A program made the translations under genes and the position numbers. From an uncultured Aquimarina sp. (lineage in GTDB: Bacteria; Bacteroidota; Bacteroidia; Flavobacteriales; Flavobacteriaceae): DNA of 64,000 nucleotides. Below the pieces are notes generated by a model. The model did no database searches, was not told the DNA's origin, and saw only the letters and a list, made by a program, of their open reading frames with translations. The stretch covers positions 124,001 through 188,000 of the forward strand of contig CANNFM010000007.1 in NCBI GenBank assembly GCA_947503835.1, given 5' to 3'. Within the stretch, counting starts at the first letter, position 1. Each line of letters opens with the position of its first letter. This document shows, one piece after another, positions 1-7,924 of the stretch.

Positions 1-407
1 TATTAGAGTCAAAGAAATAATGCAAATATAGTATAGATTGAAATTAATACGTAATATCCTTGAAGAACTTACCTCCTTAGGATTAAGGAGGTAAGTGTTG
101 GGGAAAACAAAAAAAGTAAGGGAAAAATTGTAATTGGAATACTTTTCAAAGATAAAAAGGTTTGTAGTATATGTGGTTACGGTTTTACCTCAAACTTTAG
201 CAGGATTAGTAGTATTCATTGAACTAGTTAGCGTTAAATTATTGAATTTCAATATTTTACAATAAAAAAACTCGTAATGTTAAATAATTGTAACTTATCT
301 TGTTTAGAAATTTTTATAAATAAATAATAACAATTGATATCACATAATTCAAGAAAAATTTAAATTTGCATTGATCAATATTTCATCATCCATTTAATTA
401 TACACTT
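1..407. other. Leading non-coding stretch, no supported gene
   Basis: AT-rich sequence before the first gene. I see one strong hairpin (67-96, listed separately) and no reading frame with a plausible start codon. A frame open from about 66 to 222 lacks ATG, GTG or TTG at a sensible position, so I do not call it. Confidence 0.5.
67..96. repeat. Perfect 13-bp hairpin containing AAGGAGGT
   Basis: ACTTACCTCCTTA (67-79), loop GGAT, TAAGGAGGTAAGT (84-96) pair perfectly. No T-tract follows on the plus strand and only a weak one on the minus strand, so it is a poor intrinsic terminator. The right arm contains a Shine-Dalgarno-like core, yet no start codon with a downstream frame follows. It may be the 3' end of a transcript from outside the window. 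Confidence 0.5.
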
Positions 408-773
408 TTGGAAAATAAAAAAGCAATCAAGTTAATTGACAAAATTCTAGAAGACCTAGAAAAAACAGGAATTAATTCAGACACATTAATTGAAGATCTT
501 AAGAACTTAAGAGAATATGCCTTAGAAGAACAAATCCCTTTGGCCGTTAAGGTGCTTAGGTTTACATACGAGCATATCGAAGAAAATGATTCTTTTCTTA
601 TTCCTATACCCGATGATGAACCTGTAGACGAAGATTCTGAGTTACCAGAAAACAAAGATGCAAAAGAGCCTATACAAAGTCTTAAGTATATGATTTCATT
701 AATGAAAAGTCTTAAAAACAAGATGAATATATCTGACTTAAGAGAATATAGAGATGCCCTTATGGCACATTAA
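408..773 (+). CDS. Small acidic helical protein of unknown function
   Basis: This 121-aa protein matches no family I recognise. It has no signal peptide or membrane segment, so it should be cytoplasmic. Residues 1-70 look like helical heptad-rich sequence with many Leu, Glu and Lys. An acidic linker at about 66-86 (PDDEPVDEDSE and following residues) leads to a second helical part. The only in-frame start upstream of the conserved-looking region is TTG at 408; the next ATG lies deep in the protein. A bidirectional hairpin terminator at 830-868 closes it, so it is probably monocistronic. Amino-acid composition looks like real coding sequence, but function is unknown. Confidence 0.6.
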   Translation: MENKKAIKLIDKILEDLEKTGINSDTLIEDLKNLREYALEEQIPLAVKVLRFTYEHIEENDSFLIPIPDDEPVDEDSELPENKDAKEPIQSLKYMISLMKSLKNKMNISDLREYRDALMAH

Positions 774-829
774 TATTATGTTTATTATATTTTCTGAATA
801 CTTCAGAATTTTAAAAACATACAATATGC

Positions 830-868
830 AAGAGCACTTTAGCTTTTAAAAAGCTAAAGTGCTCTTTT
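830..868. terminator. Bidirectional rho-independent terminator
   Basis: AAGAGCACTTTAGC pairs with GCTAAAGTGCTCTT around a short AT loop, with A-runs to the left and T-runs to the right. It sits between the convergent genes ending at 773 (plus) and 882 (minus) and can serve both. Confidence 0.85.
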
Positions 869-881
869 ACTATAGTTATTC

Positions 882-1688
882 TTAGTAGGTATTTTCAAGA
901 ACTTTATCTATTGTATTGAGGTATCTATCAAAATGAATAAGATCATTATGTGAGCCTTCATCAATGGTGATCATTTCTTTATTTGGTGTTGGAATACTTT
1001 TAAACAAACGTTCTCCGGATCTGTAAGGCACTACTCCATCATCGGTACCATGATAGATCGTTATATCACAGGTAACATTCTGAATAAAAGTACCAGATGG
1101 CATCTTAAAGCGTAATAAGAAGTTGGTTGGAAAATGAGGTAACCAACTCTCTACAATATCTTTAATATTGTAATATGGGGTTTCGAGTATTAAATTACAC
1201 GGCTGGTTATCTGAAGCTACTTTTACTGCAATACCAGTTCCTATTGATCTGCCGTATACTGTAATCTGATCTTCGGGATACTGTTTTGATACATATTCAT
1301 AAAATAATTGAGCATCATTATATAAATTCTTTTCGGTGATCCTTCCTTTGCTCTTTCCATAACCACGATAATCCATAACAATAACATCATATCTTTTTTC
1401 AGCAAAAAACGATACGATTTGCCCCCAACGTCTTAAACTTCCCCTATTTCCATGAAAATAAAGAATAACTCCTTTGGGTTCTGTATTTGTAAAATGAAGA
1501 GCATTAAGGCAATCTCCTTCTAAGGTTTCCAAAAAAAATTCTTGAAAAGGGTGATCAAACTCAAAAGTGTAATTATCTGAAAGTTCTTCGGGTTGAAATA
1601 GGATTTTCTCTTGAAACAAATATAGTATTAGTATAATAATCGTATAAAACAAGGCACTTAATGCCAGTATCTTTTTTAATTTAAGCAT
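882..1688 (-). CDS. Membrane-anchored alpha/beta hydrolase (BEM46/ABHD13-like), copy 2
   Basis: A 268-aa alpha/beta-hydrolase of the serine aminopeptidase S33 type. Residues about 7-26 form one hydrophobic anchor, which should leave the enzyme on the outer face of the inner membrane. The oxyanion region is YFHGNRGS, the nucleophile elbow is YGRSIGTG, the acid is probably the Asp pair in HGTDDGVVP, and the base is His in EGSHNDL. It overlaps the upstream paralogue (1681-2550) by 8 bp and the two share the same architecture, so they are a co-translated tandem duplication. The natural substrate (ester, lipid or peptide) cannot be told from sequence. A shared terminator follows at 830-868. Confidence 0.85.
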   Translation of the reverse strand: MLKLKKILALSALFYTIIILILYLFQEKILFQPEELSDNYTFEFDHPFQEFFLETLEGDCLNALHFTNTEPKGVILYFHGNRGSLRRWGQIVSFFAEKRYDVIVMDYRGYGKSKGRITEKNLYNDAQLFYEYVSKQYPEDQITVYGRSIGTGIAVKVASDNQPCNLILETPYYNIKDIVESWLPHFPTNFLLRFKMPSGTFIQNVTCDITIYHGTDDGVVPYRSGERLFKSIPTPNKEMITIDEGSHNDLIHFDRYLNTIDKVLENTY

Positions 1689-2550
1689 TTACATTTTTTG
1701 ATGAATGTACTACTCCAATACTGGTATCAGAAAGATTTAAACGTTTCACCCTTGAATTAACAATTTCGCCAAGCATTTTGTGGTAGGACTCAAAATTATT
1801 TAAGTTTTTATGTCCGCCCCCAATAATAGTATACAAACGAGTAAGTTTAGGTCGTATCTTGGATAGTTTAACACTGGATTTAAACGGAATCAGCCTATCA
1901 TGGGTACCGTGTATGATATGGATAGGGCAATTTACATATTTAAGCCATTTATAAGTGGGTATGGGATAACGCATGATCAAAGATACCGGCATAAAAGGAA
2001 TAAATTTTGCGGCCACTTTACTCAAACTATAATAAGGTGCATCTAGAATTAACATTTTGGGATTATTGATCGAAGCGAGTTTCGCTGCAAAACCAGATCC
2101 CATAGATCTTCCGTATAAAATAATATATTTTTCTGGTACCTTTTCCTTAATTCTATTATAAACAAACTGAAGATCTCGTTTAATCGCTTTAAAAGAACGC
2201 CTACCAGTACTCTTTCCAAAACCTCTGTAATCCAACATCAACACTTCATATCCATGCCTGGTAAAATCAACAGCAAACTTCCCCCAGCCTTTTATACTTT
2301 TAGAATTCCCTTTGAGGTATAAAACGACTCCCTTGGGATTCTCTACTTTAAAATGAAGGCCATTAATAATGGCGCCATCTCTTGTTTCGAGGTTATATTC
2401 TTCTACAACCTGATTGTTATAGTGAAATTGAAAATCTTTATCTAATTTTTCTGGTTTGAAAATAAAATATTCCTGAAGATAGTACAAAGCCACACTAGCG
2501 ACAATATACGCCGCAAGAACAATAATGACTATGTATCCCCAATTTGACAT
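1681..2550 (-). CDS. Membrane-anchored alpha/beta hydrolase (BEM46/ABHD13-like), copy 1
   Basis: A 289-aa paralogue of the next gene and first in the two-gene operon. It has an N-terminal transmembrane anchor (about residues 5-25), then YLKGNSKS in place of the usual HGN oxyanion motif, nucleophile elbow YGRSMGSG, an Asp in HGTHDRLIP and His in GGGHKNL. The HG to KG change near the oxyanion hole is visible here and absent in copy 2, so the two copies may differ in activity. A C-terminal extension of about 25 residues past the catalytic His is not shared. Start ATG at 2550. Substrate unknown. Confidence 0.85.
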   Translation of the reverse strand: MSNWGYIVIIVLAAYIVASVALYYLQEYFIFKPEKLDKDFQFHYNNQVVEEYNLETRDGAIINGLHFKVENPKGVVLYLKGNSKSIKGWGKFAVDFTRHGYEVLMLDYRGFGKSTGRRSFKAIKRDLQFVYNRIKEKVPEKYIILYGRSMGSGFAAKLASINNPKMLILDAPYYSLSKVAAKFIPFMPVSLIMRYPIPTYKWLKYVNCPIHIIHGTHDRLIPFKSSVKLSKIRPKLTRLYTIIGGGHKNLNNFESYHKMLGEIVNSRVKRLNLSDTSIGVVHSSKNVNA

Positions 2551-2603
2551 GTTACAATTCCCTTTGTAAATAACTAATTTACAAAAAATTAGGGTTAATT
2601 ATA

Positions 2604-2627
2604 CAAAAAATCCTGCCGAAGCAGGAT
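2604..2627 (-). terminator. Rho-independent terminator with UUCG loop
   Basis: On the minus strand ATCCTGC-TTCG-GCAGGAT is followed by a T-run. It lies directly downstream of the barrel gene 2655-3245 and separates it from the hydrolase operon. Confidence 0.85.
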
Positions 2628-2654
2628 CTTTGTACTAATATTTTATATTAAAAT

Positions 2655-3245
2655 TTATCGTCTGGCATCATAGATTCTAAATCGAAGCCCCACTCTGGCA
2701 TAAACATCAAAGAACTTACTATTGGTATCCGTAAGATTATCTATAAAATCATTCATTACTCCTACTTCGACCATAATATCGAACATTTCTCCTACCATTT
2801 GAGAAAACCCAACACCATATACTCCACCAATAATTAATTTTTCATATTCTTCATCTTCTAGTTCGGCTCCACCTATTTCGAAGTTTGTATTTACTCTAAA
2901 AGATGGTCCTACATTAATAAATCCGCGAAATCTATCCTTACCTTCACCTGTTAAATACCTAAATTTTGGGTTAAAACCTGCTTGTAGCACCTCTACATCT
3001 CCTATTCCTTCAATTTCGCTAACACGTTGTAATAATTCTAAAGAAAAAACAACACTTGTTCTTGCTCTAACCCCCATTACATATCCATATCCTGCATTTA
3101 TATAGAAACCGGTTCCATTACTAGTCTCTGCGTTATCAAGGTTTAATGTAGAGAATGTAGCTCCACCAGAAACTTCCCAACGGTATTGACTATATGAGGT
3201 GATAGAAAACGCAACAAAGGCGATAAATAATAAAGTTTTTTTCAT
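2655..3245 (-). CDS. Exported outer-membrane beta-barrel-like protein
   Basis: A 196-aa protein with a signal peptide ending at about residue 19 (SITSYSQ, a common Bacteroidota cleavage context). The rest alternates polar and hydrophobic residues with Gly and aromatic positions and ends in the segment VGLRFRIYDARR, typical of small 8-strand barrels of the PorT/OmpW-like superfamily. It has its own terminator (2604-2627) and appears monocistronic. It differs in sequence from the barrel protein at 29026. Structural or transport role unknown. Confidence 0.75.
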   Translation of the reverse strand: MKKTLLFIAFVAFSITSYSQYRWEVSGGATFSTLNLDNAETSNGTGFYINAGYGYVMGVRARTSVVFSLELLQRVSEIEGIGDVEVLQAGFNPKFRYLTGEGKDRFRGFINVGPSFRVNTNFEIGGAELEDEEYEKLIIGGVYGVGFSQMVGEMFDIMVEVGVMNDFIDNLTDTNSKFFDVYARVGLRFRIYDARR

Positions 3246-3310
3246 GATTTTAGTTTTTGATTTGAGGTTGTTACCGTGACGAAAATACTAAATTTTAAAT
3301 GATGTCCATA

Positions 3311-3338
3311 AAAAAACCCGTCTACAGACAGGTTTTTA
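3311..3338 (-). terminator. Rho-independent terminator after ferredoxin gene
   Basis: On the minus strand a hairpin with arms AAAAACCTGTC / GACGGGTTTTT (one mismatch, loop TGTA) ends in a T-run. It is just downstream of the ferredoxin stop codon at 3361. Confidence 0.75.
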
Positions 3339-3360
3339 TATGTAATTATGTCTAAAAAAA

Positions 3361-3711
3361 TTATTCTTTATGCATAAAAGATTTTTTTTGTAATAAAAAC
3401 TCTTCAGTTTCAACTACATCTTCATCAGGTACACAACAATCAACAGGACAAACTGCTGCACATTGTGGTTCATCATGAAACCCTTTACACTCGGTACATT
3501 TATCGGGTACAATATAATATACTTCATCACTTACCGGCTCCTGAGCTTCTTCCGAATTTACAGCTTTCCCTCCTGGTAGAACTACATCTCCTTCTAACTC
3601 TGTACCATCAGAATACCTCCAATCATCAGCTCCTTCATAAATTGCAGTATTTGGACATTCTGGTTCGCAAGCACCACAGTTTATACATTCATCAGTTATT
3701 ATAATTGCCAT
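3361..3711 (-). CDS. Dicluster 4Fe-4S ferredoxin with an insertion
   Basis: A 116-aa soluble electron carrier. The first cluster motif is [13 protein letters not shown] near the N terminus (Cys-x2-Cys-x2-Cys-x3-Cys-Pro). The second, [22 protein letters not shown], lies at about residues 72-93 with an enlarged loop between its second and third Cys, as in the Azotobacter FdI/Allochromatium 2[4Fe-4S] type. The acidic middle (about 23-65) is an insertion relative to minimal clostridial ferredoxins. It is divergently transcribed from the acyl-CoA reductase, with minus-strand promoter TATTTTTGT at 3739-3747. In flavobacteria this ferredoxin commonly sits beside the reductase-serC-serA genes (from memory). 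Its redox partner is unknown. Confidence 0.9.
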   Translation of the reverse strand: MAIIITDECINCGACEPECPNTAIYEGADDWRYSDGTELEGDVVLPGGKAVNSEEAQEPVSDEVYYIVPDKCTECKGFHDEPQCAAVCPVDCCVPDEDVVETEEFLLQKKSFMHKE

Positions 3712-3735
3712 AGCTCTTTTTTATTCTAAATTTGC
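3705..3735 (+). promoter_or_regulatory. Bacteroidota-type promoter for acyl-CoA reductase
   Basis: TTG at 3705-3707, a 19-nt spacer, then TAAATTTGC at 3727-3735, which fits the -33 TTG / -7 TAnnTTTG consensus. The -33 box lies inside the 5' end of the divergent ferredoxin gene. The reductase ATG is at 3778. Confidence 0.7.
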
Positions 3736-3738
3736 ACC

Positions 3739-3770
3739 ACAAAAATAACTCGTTAACTAGTGATAAACAA
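3739..3770 (-). promoter_or_regulatory. Bacteroidota-type promoter for ferredoxin
   Basis: Reading the minus strand: TTG at 3770-3768, a 20-nt spacer, then TATTTTTGT ending at 3739. It fits the TAnnTTTG consensus and lies 28 nt before the ferredoxin ATG. It interleaves with the plus-strand promoter at 3705-3735. Confidence 0.7.
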
Positions 3771-3777
3771 ATAAGGA

Positions 3778-4842
3778 ATGCTATTAAATAATCGAATTAA
3801 CGCTTTTTATGAATTAGGCAAGTTCTTGAGTCAATTCAAACATTCTGGTTATGAGAAGGTTAACTCTGTAAAACTGAATGATCATTTTTTTGAAGAAATG
3901 ATTCATAAAATTGAAACAGCAAAGCATCATAATGGTTGGTTTTCTGAAGAAAATGTGATTTTCTCTATAACACAATGGAGTATTGCATTAAAAAAAGAGC
4001 ATCTAGAAGAATGGGTTTCTTCATATTCGTTCCCCGAGAAAGTGTCTCAAAAAACTGTAGGAGTAATTATGGCCGGGAATATCCCTCTCGTTGGGTTTCA
4101 TGACTTTCTTTCTGTATTAATTTCTGGACATAAAATTTTAGTTAAACAGTCATCAAATGACAATCAATTGATGCCATTTTTGGCGTCATATCTAATAGCA
4201 ATAGAACCAGAATTCGAAGAAGACATATTATTTACCACAGAAAAATTCACTGATTTTGATGCTATTATAGCCACAGGAAGTAATAATACGGCCAGGTATT
4301 TTGAGCATTACTTTGGCAAAGTACCTCATATAATCAGAAAAAATCGAAATTCTTTGGCCATACTAACTGGTAATGAGACCTCAGAACAGCTTACTAACCT
4401 GGGAGAAGATATATTTAGATATTATGGTTTGGGATGCAGAAGTGTTTCAAAACTAATGGTGCCAGAAGGATATGATTTTGATCTTTTCTTTAAGGCAATG
4501 TATACCTATCAAGAGATTATGAATAGCGCCAAGTATGCCAATAATTATGACTATAATAAAGCCGTATATTTAATGAGTAATTTTAAGTTATTAGAAAATG
4601 GGTTTTTAATACTTAAAGAAGATCAAAGCTATGCATCGCCAATTGCAACTTTGTTCTATGAAACATATACATCAAAAAAGGAACTATTAGAAAAACTAGA
4701 TACCGATAAAGAGAAAATTCAATGTATAGTGAGCCAAGATATTTCTGATAAAAGTGTTGGTTTTGGACAAACACAAAGCCCTACTCTTTCTGATTATGCC
4801 GATGGAGTTGACATAATTGAATTTTTGATAAAAATTAGTTAA
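3778..4842 (+). CDS. LuxC-family acyl-CoA reductase
   Basis: A 354-aa member of the LuxC/acyl-CoA reductase family (PF05893), which reduces acyl thioesters to aldehydes with NADPH through an acyl-Cys intermediate. The Rossmann-like VGVIMAGNIPLVGFHDF segment (about 94-110) and the candidate catalytic Cys220 in the GLGCRSVSK motif are visible. It is shorter than marine LuxC (about 480 aa). No luxD, luxE or luxAB is nearby, so bioluminescence is not supported. It lies directly upstream of serC and serA and opposite a ferredoxin; the association suggests a role in amino-acid or PLP metabolism, but that is inference. ATG 3778 follows a good promoter. Confidence 0.8.
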   Translation: MLLNNRINAFYELGKFLSQFKHSGYEKVNSVKLNDHFFEEMIHKIETAKHHNGWFSEENVIFSITQWSIALKKEHLEEWVSSYSFPEKVSQKTVGVIMAGNIPLVGFHDFLSVLISGHKILVKQSSNDNQLMPFLASYLIAIEPEFEEDILFTTEKFTDFDAIIATGSNNTARYFEHYFGKVPHIIRKNRNSLAILTGNETSEQLTNLGEDIFRYYGLGCRSVSKLMVPEGYDFDLFFKAMYTYQEIMNSAKYANNYDYNKAVYLMSNFKLLENGFLILKEDQSYASPIATLFYETYTSKKELLEKLDTDKEKIQCIVSQDISDKSVGFGQTQSPTLSDYADGVDIIEFLIKIS

Positions 4843-4862
4843 ATAATTTATCATTTTGATAA

Positions 4863-4871
4863 TACATTTGT
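4863..4871 (+). promoter_or_regulatory. Candidate -7 element for serC
   Basis: TACATTTGT matches TAnnTTTG and lies 99 nt before the serC start, just past the reductase stop codon. No good TTG box is at the right distance upstream, so serC may use this promoter weakly or be read from the reductase promoter. Confidence 0.45.
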
Positions 4872-4969
4872 ATGAGATTATTAGCACCTTTGTTGTGTTT
4901 TTTTCTCTAAAGTGTAAGATTAAAAAACGATATAGAAATTCGAATATATAACAACAATAAAAATTACTG

Positions 4970-6034
4970 ATGAAGAAGCACAATTTTAGCGCTGGACCCT
5001 GTATTTTACCGCAAGAAGTATTTAAAGAAGCCTCTAAAGCTATCCTAGATTATAATGACTCTGGTCTTTCTATTATTGAAATTTCACATCGTAGTAAGGA
5101 TTTTGTGGATGTTATGGAAGAAGCTCGAAGCCTAGCCCTAGAGTTATTAGGTTTGGAAGGGAAAGGATATAAAGCTCTTTTTTTACAAGGAGGTGCAAGT
5201 ACACAATTCCTTATGGCCGCTTATAATCTTTTAGAATCCAAAGCTGGATATATAAATACGGGTAGCTGGAGTGATAAGGCAATAAAAGAAGCAAAGTTCT
5301 TTGGAGAAGTAGTAGAAATTGCTTCTTCTAAAGACGCTAATTATAATTATATTCCTAAAGGTTATGAAGTACCTGTAGATTTAGATTATATACACTGTAC
5401 AAGTAATAACACAATTTTTGGTACCCAAATAAAAGATTTTCCTATTTCTAATTCGCCTTTAGTTTGTGATATGAGTAGTGATATTTTTTCAAGACAATTA
5501 GATTTTTCTAAATTTAGTCTAATCTATGCCGGAGCACAAAAAAACATGGGGCCTGCAGGAACCACTCTTGTCGTTATAAAAGAAGATATTTTAGGAAAAA
5601 TAAATAGACAGATTCCTTCTATGCTGGATTATCAAGTGCATATTAGTAAAGGAAGTATGTTTAATACTCCTCCTGTTTTTGCAGTTTATACCTCAATGCT
5701 AACCTTGAGATGGCTTAAGAAACTTGGAGGTATTGCTGCCATGGAAGAGTTGAATGAGAAAAAAGCCAAACTTATCTATTCAGAAATAGATCTAAACCCA
5801 CTATTTAAAGGATTTGCAGCTAAAGAAGACCGTTCAAATATGAATGCAACCTTTACATTGGTTAATGAAGATCTTAAAGAAACCTTCGATGCCATGTGTA
5901 AAGAAGGGGGTATTAATGGAGTTAATGGGCACCGAAGCGTTGGTGGGTATAGAGCCAGTATGTATAATGCCATGACCATAGAAAGTGTTGCGGCTCTTGT
6001 AGATATTATGGGAGATTTAGAAAGAAAAGCATAA
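4970..6034 (+). CDS. serC: Phosphoserine / phosphohydroxythreonine aminotransferase
   Basis: A 354-aa PLP-dependent class V aminotransferase of full family length. It converts 3-phosphohydroxypyruvate plus glutamate to phosphoserine and also acts in PLP synthesis. The N-terminal NFSAGPCILP motif, the GGAST phosphate-binding segment (about 74-78), the active-site Lys191 in GAQKNMGPAG and the C-terminal GHRSVGGYRASMYNA motif are all present. It is followed at 55 nt by the D-2-hydroxyacid dehydrogenase, so the pair covers two consecutive steps of serine synthesis. A 9-bp hairpin (6042-6069) lies between them. Confidence 0.95.
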   Translation: MKKHNFSAGPCILPQEVFKEASKAILDYNDSGLSIIEISHRSKDFVDVMEEARSLALELLGLEGKGYKALFLQGGASTQFLMAAYNLLESKAGYINTGSWSDKAIKEAKFFGEVVEIASSKDANYNYIPKGYEVPVDLDYIHCTSNNTIFGTQIKDFPISNSPLVCDMSSDIFSRQLDFSKFSLIYAGAQKNMGPAGTTLVVIKEDILGKINRQIPSMLDYQVHISKGSMFNTPPVFAVYTSMLTLRWLKKLGGIAAMEELNEKKAKLIYSEIDLNPLFKGFAAKEDRSNMNATFTLVNEDLKETFDAMCKEGGINGVNGHRSVGGYRASMYNAMTIESVAALVDIMGDLERKA

Positions 6035-6041
6035 ATAAAAT

Positions 6042-6069
6042 TGTTAAAGCTAGTCAATCTGCTTTAACA
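6042..6069 (+). other. Intergenic hairpin between serC and the dehydrogenase
   Basis: TGTTAAAGC and GCTTTAACA form a 9-bp stem with a 10-nt loop directly before the next start codon. Without a T-tract it is more likely an mRNA processing or translation element than a terminator. Confidence 0.4.
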
Positions 6070-6088
6070 TTAAAAATTGAAATTGAAA

Positions 6089-7039
6089 ATGAAAGTATTA
6101 GCAAACGATGGAGTATCACAAAGTGGTATTGATGCTTTAGAGAAAGAAGGTTTTGAGGTTTTAACAACCACTGTTGCCCAAGATCAATTAGTAGACTTTA
6201 TTAATGAAAACGAAATTTCGGTTTTGTTAGTTCGTAGCGCTACTAAAGTAAGAACAGATATAATCGACAACTGCCCTACTCTTAAAATTATTGGTCGTGG
6301 TGGTGTAGGTATGGATAATATCGATGTAGCATATGCACGTGAAAAAGGACTAAGCGTAATCAATACTCCAGCTGCATCTTCAGGATCTGTAGCAGAGTTA
6401 GTTTTTGCTCACTTGTATGGTAGTGTACGTTTTTTACACGACTCTAACCGTAATATGCCTCTGGAAGGAGATAGTAAATTTAAAAACCTGAAAAAAGCAT
6501 ATGGTAGCGGTATAGAGTTAAGAGGTAAAACATTAGGAGTTCTTGGTATAGGGCGTATTGGACAAGCTACAGCAAAAATTGCCATTGGTGTTGGTATGAA
6601 TGTAATCGCATACGATCCGTTTATTGAAGAAGTAGAAATCCCTCTGGAATTCTTTGATGGACAGTCATTGAACTTTAAAATTAAAACTGTTTCTAAAGAA
6701 GAAGTTTTAAAACAAGCAGATTTCTTTACACTTCATGTTCCTGCACAAAAGGAATATGTTATAGGTAAACCTGAAATAGAGCAAATGAAAGATGGAGCTG
6801 GAATAATAAATGCAGCTCGTGGTGGTGTAATTGATGAAGTAGCCCTAGTAGAAGCATTAGAAAGCGGAAAATTAGGTTTCGCTGGTCTTGATGTATTCGA
6901 AAACGAACCCAGCCCAGCCATCAAAGTATTAATGAACCATAAAATATCATTAACTCCGCATATTGGAGCTGCTACTGGCGAAGCTCAAGACCGTATTGGT
7001 CAGGAATTAGCAGACCAGATTGTTAGTATTTTGAAGTAA
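6089..7039 (+). CDS. serA: Short D-2-hydroxyacid (3-phosphoglycerate-type) dehydrogenase
   Basis: A 316-aa NAD-dependent dehydrogenase, probably oxidising 3-phosphoglycerate in serine synthesis given the adjacent serC. The nucleotide-binding GIGRIG motif (153-158) follows LGVL; catalytic residues are Arg244 in NAARGG, Glu273 in FENEP and His291 in TPHIGAAT. It ends soon after the catalytic domain, so there is no ACT or ASB regulatory domain and feedback inhibition by serine through ACT is not expected. I chose ATG 6089; in-frame TTG codons at 6077 and 6083 are less likely. A 4-phosphoerythronate dehydrogenase role cannot be excluded. A terminator follows at 7065-7099. Confidence 0.85.
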   Translation: MKVLANDGVSQSGIDALEKEGFEVLTTTVAQDQLVDFINENEISVLLVRSATKVRTDIIDNCPTLKIIGRGGVGMDNIDVAYAREKGLSVINTPAASSGSVAELVFAHLYGSVRFLHDSNRNMPLEGDSKFKNLKKAYGSGIELRGKTLGVLGIGRIGQATAKIAIGVGMNVIAYDPFIEEVEIPLEFFDGQSLNFKIKTVSKEEVLKQADFFTLHVPAQKEYVIGKPEIEQMKDGAGIINAARGGVIDEVALVEALESGKLGFAGLDVFENEPSPAIKVLMNHKISLTPHIGAATGEAQDRIGQELADQIVSILK

Positions 7040-7064
7040 TTCACTCTTTAAAAATATAAAAATC

Positions 7065-7099
7065 AAAACACCATTACTAACCTTAGTACTGGTGTTTTT
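7065..7099 (+). terminator. Terminator of the serC-serA transcript
   Basis: AAAACACC (7065-7072) pairs with GGTGTTTT (7091-7098), with a second inner ACTAA/TTAGT stem, and ends in a T-run. Confidence 0.8.
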
Positions 7100-7218
7100 G
7101 CATTTAATCGCATAAAGTGGTATTTAATCTATTTTTCGTAAAAATAAAATAATACTCTGCCCATGATTCTAGTCATAAAAAGTGTAACTTTAGATTTATT
7201 AAACAAAAAAACACTAAC

Positions 7219-7857
7219 ATGTCTGGAATTTTAGATCTTTTAAATAGCCCAATGGGCAAACAAATTATCAGTGGTGTAAGCTCACAAACAGGGCAATCTA
7301 CAGATAAGACTGGTAATTTATTAAGTATGGCTATGCCCGTATTAATGGGAGCTATGCAACGCAATGCCGCTACACCAGAAGGTGCTTCGGGATTGCTTAA
7401 TGCCCTATCAAGTAAACATTCTGGTGGAATTTTAGATAACCTCGGTGGTTTATTTGACGGAGGAGTTGATCAAAGTGTAACTAATGATGGTGCCGGAATT
7501 TTAGGTCATATTCTTGGTGGCAAGCAACCCGCAGTTGAAAATGCTTTAAGTCAGAAATCAGGAATAGATGCAGGTTCTGTGGCTCAAATTCTAAAAGTGG
7601 CCGCACCAATTCTGATGGGAGCTTTAGGAAAACAAGCTTCTCAAGGTAATGTGAGTGACGCAAATGGACTTGCCAGTATGCTTGGCACTATGTCCGGAGC
7701 CCCACAAGGATCTAAGCAACAATCCCTTATCGAGTCTTTTCTTGATGCAGATGGTGATGGAAGTATTATTGATGATGTAGCTGGAATGTTATTAAGCGGT
7801 AGCGGAAATAAGAAAGGTGGTCTAGGTGGTTTACTAGGAGGGCTTTTTGGAAAGTAA
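7219..7857 (+). CDS. DUF937 (YidB-like) protein
   Basis: A 212-aa Gly/Ser/Ala-rich protein of the DUF937 family. It begins MSGILDLLNSPMGKQI and contains two copies of a module: a segment ending MAMPVLMGAMQRNA (about 36-50) and one ending VAAPILMGALGKQ (about 127-139). A DxDxDGxxxDD-like stretch (DADGDGSIIDDVAGML) resembles a calcium-binding loop. The tail is a run of Gly-Leu residues. No signal peptide is seen. Members are widespread but uncharacterised. It is separated from serA by a terminator and closed by its own terminator at 7879-7907, so it is monocistronic. Confidence 0.8.
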   Translation: MSGILDLLNSPMGKQIISGVSSQTGQSTDKTGNLLSMAMPVLMGAMQRNAATPEGASGLLNALSSKHSGGILDNLGGLFDGGVDQSVTNDGAGILGHILGGKQPAVENALSQKSGIDAGSVAQILKVAAPILMGALGKQASQGNVSDANGLASMLGTMSGAPQGSKQQSLIESFLDADGDGSIIDDVAGMLLSGSGNKKGGLGGLLGGLFGK

Positions 7858-7878
7858 CAACAATACTAAATAATGGTT

Positions 7879-7907
7879 AAAGCCGAAGAAATTTCTTCGG
7901 CTTTTTT
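7879..7907 (+). terminator. Rho-independent terminator after DUF937 gene
   Basis: AAAGCCGAAGAAA and TTTCTTCGGCTTT form a near-perfect stem followed by T-residues. Confidence 0.9.
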
Positions 7908-7924
7908 GTACTTTACCTATTGGG

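Noticed and set aside
66..222. Open frame with a KVCSICGYGFTSN segment near the left edge
   Set aside because: No start codon at a sensible position; the hairpin lies inside it. It could be a gene remnant but the support is too thin.
3778..4842. Bioluminescence operon
   Set aside because: Only a LuxC-like gene is present; luxA, B, D and E are absent and the neighbours are serine-synthesis genes.
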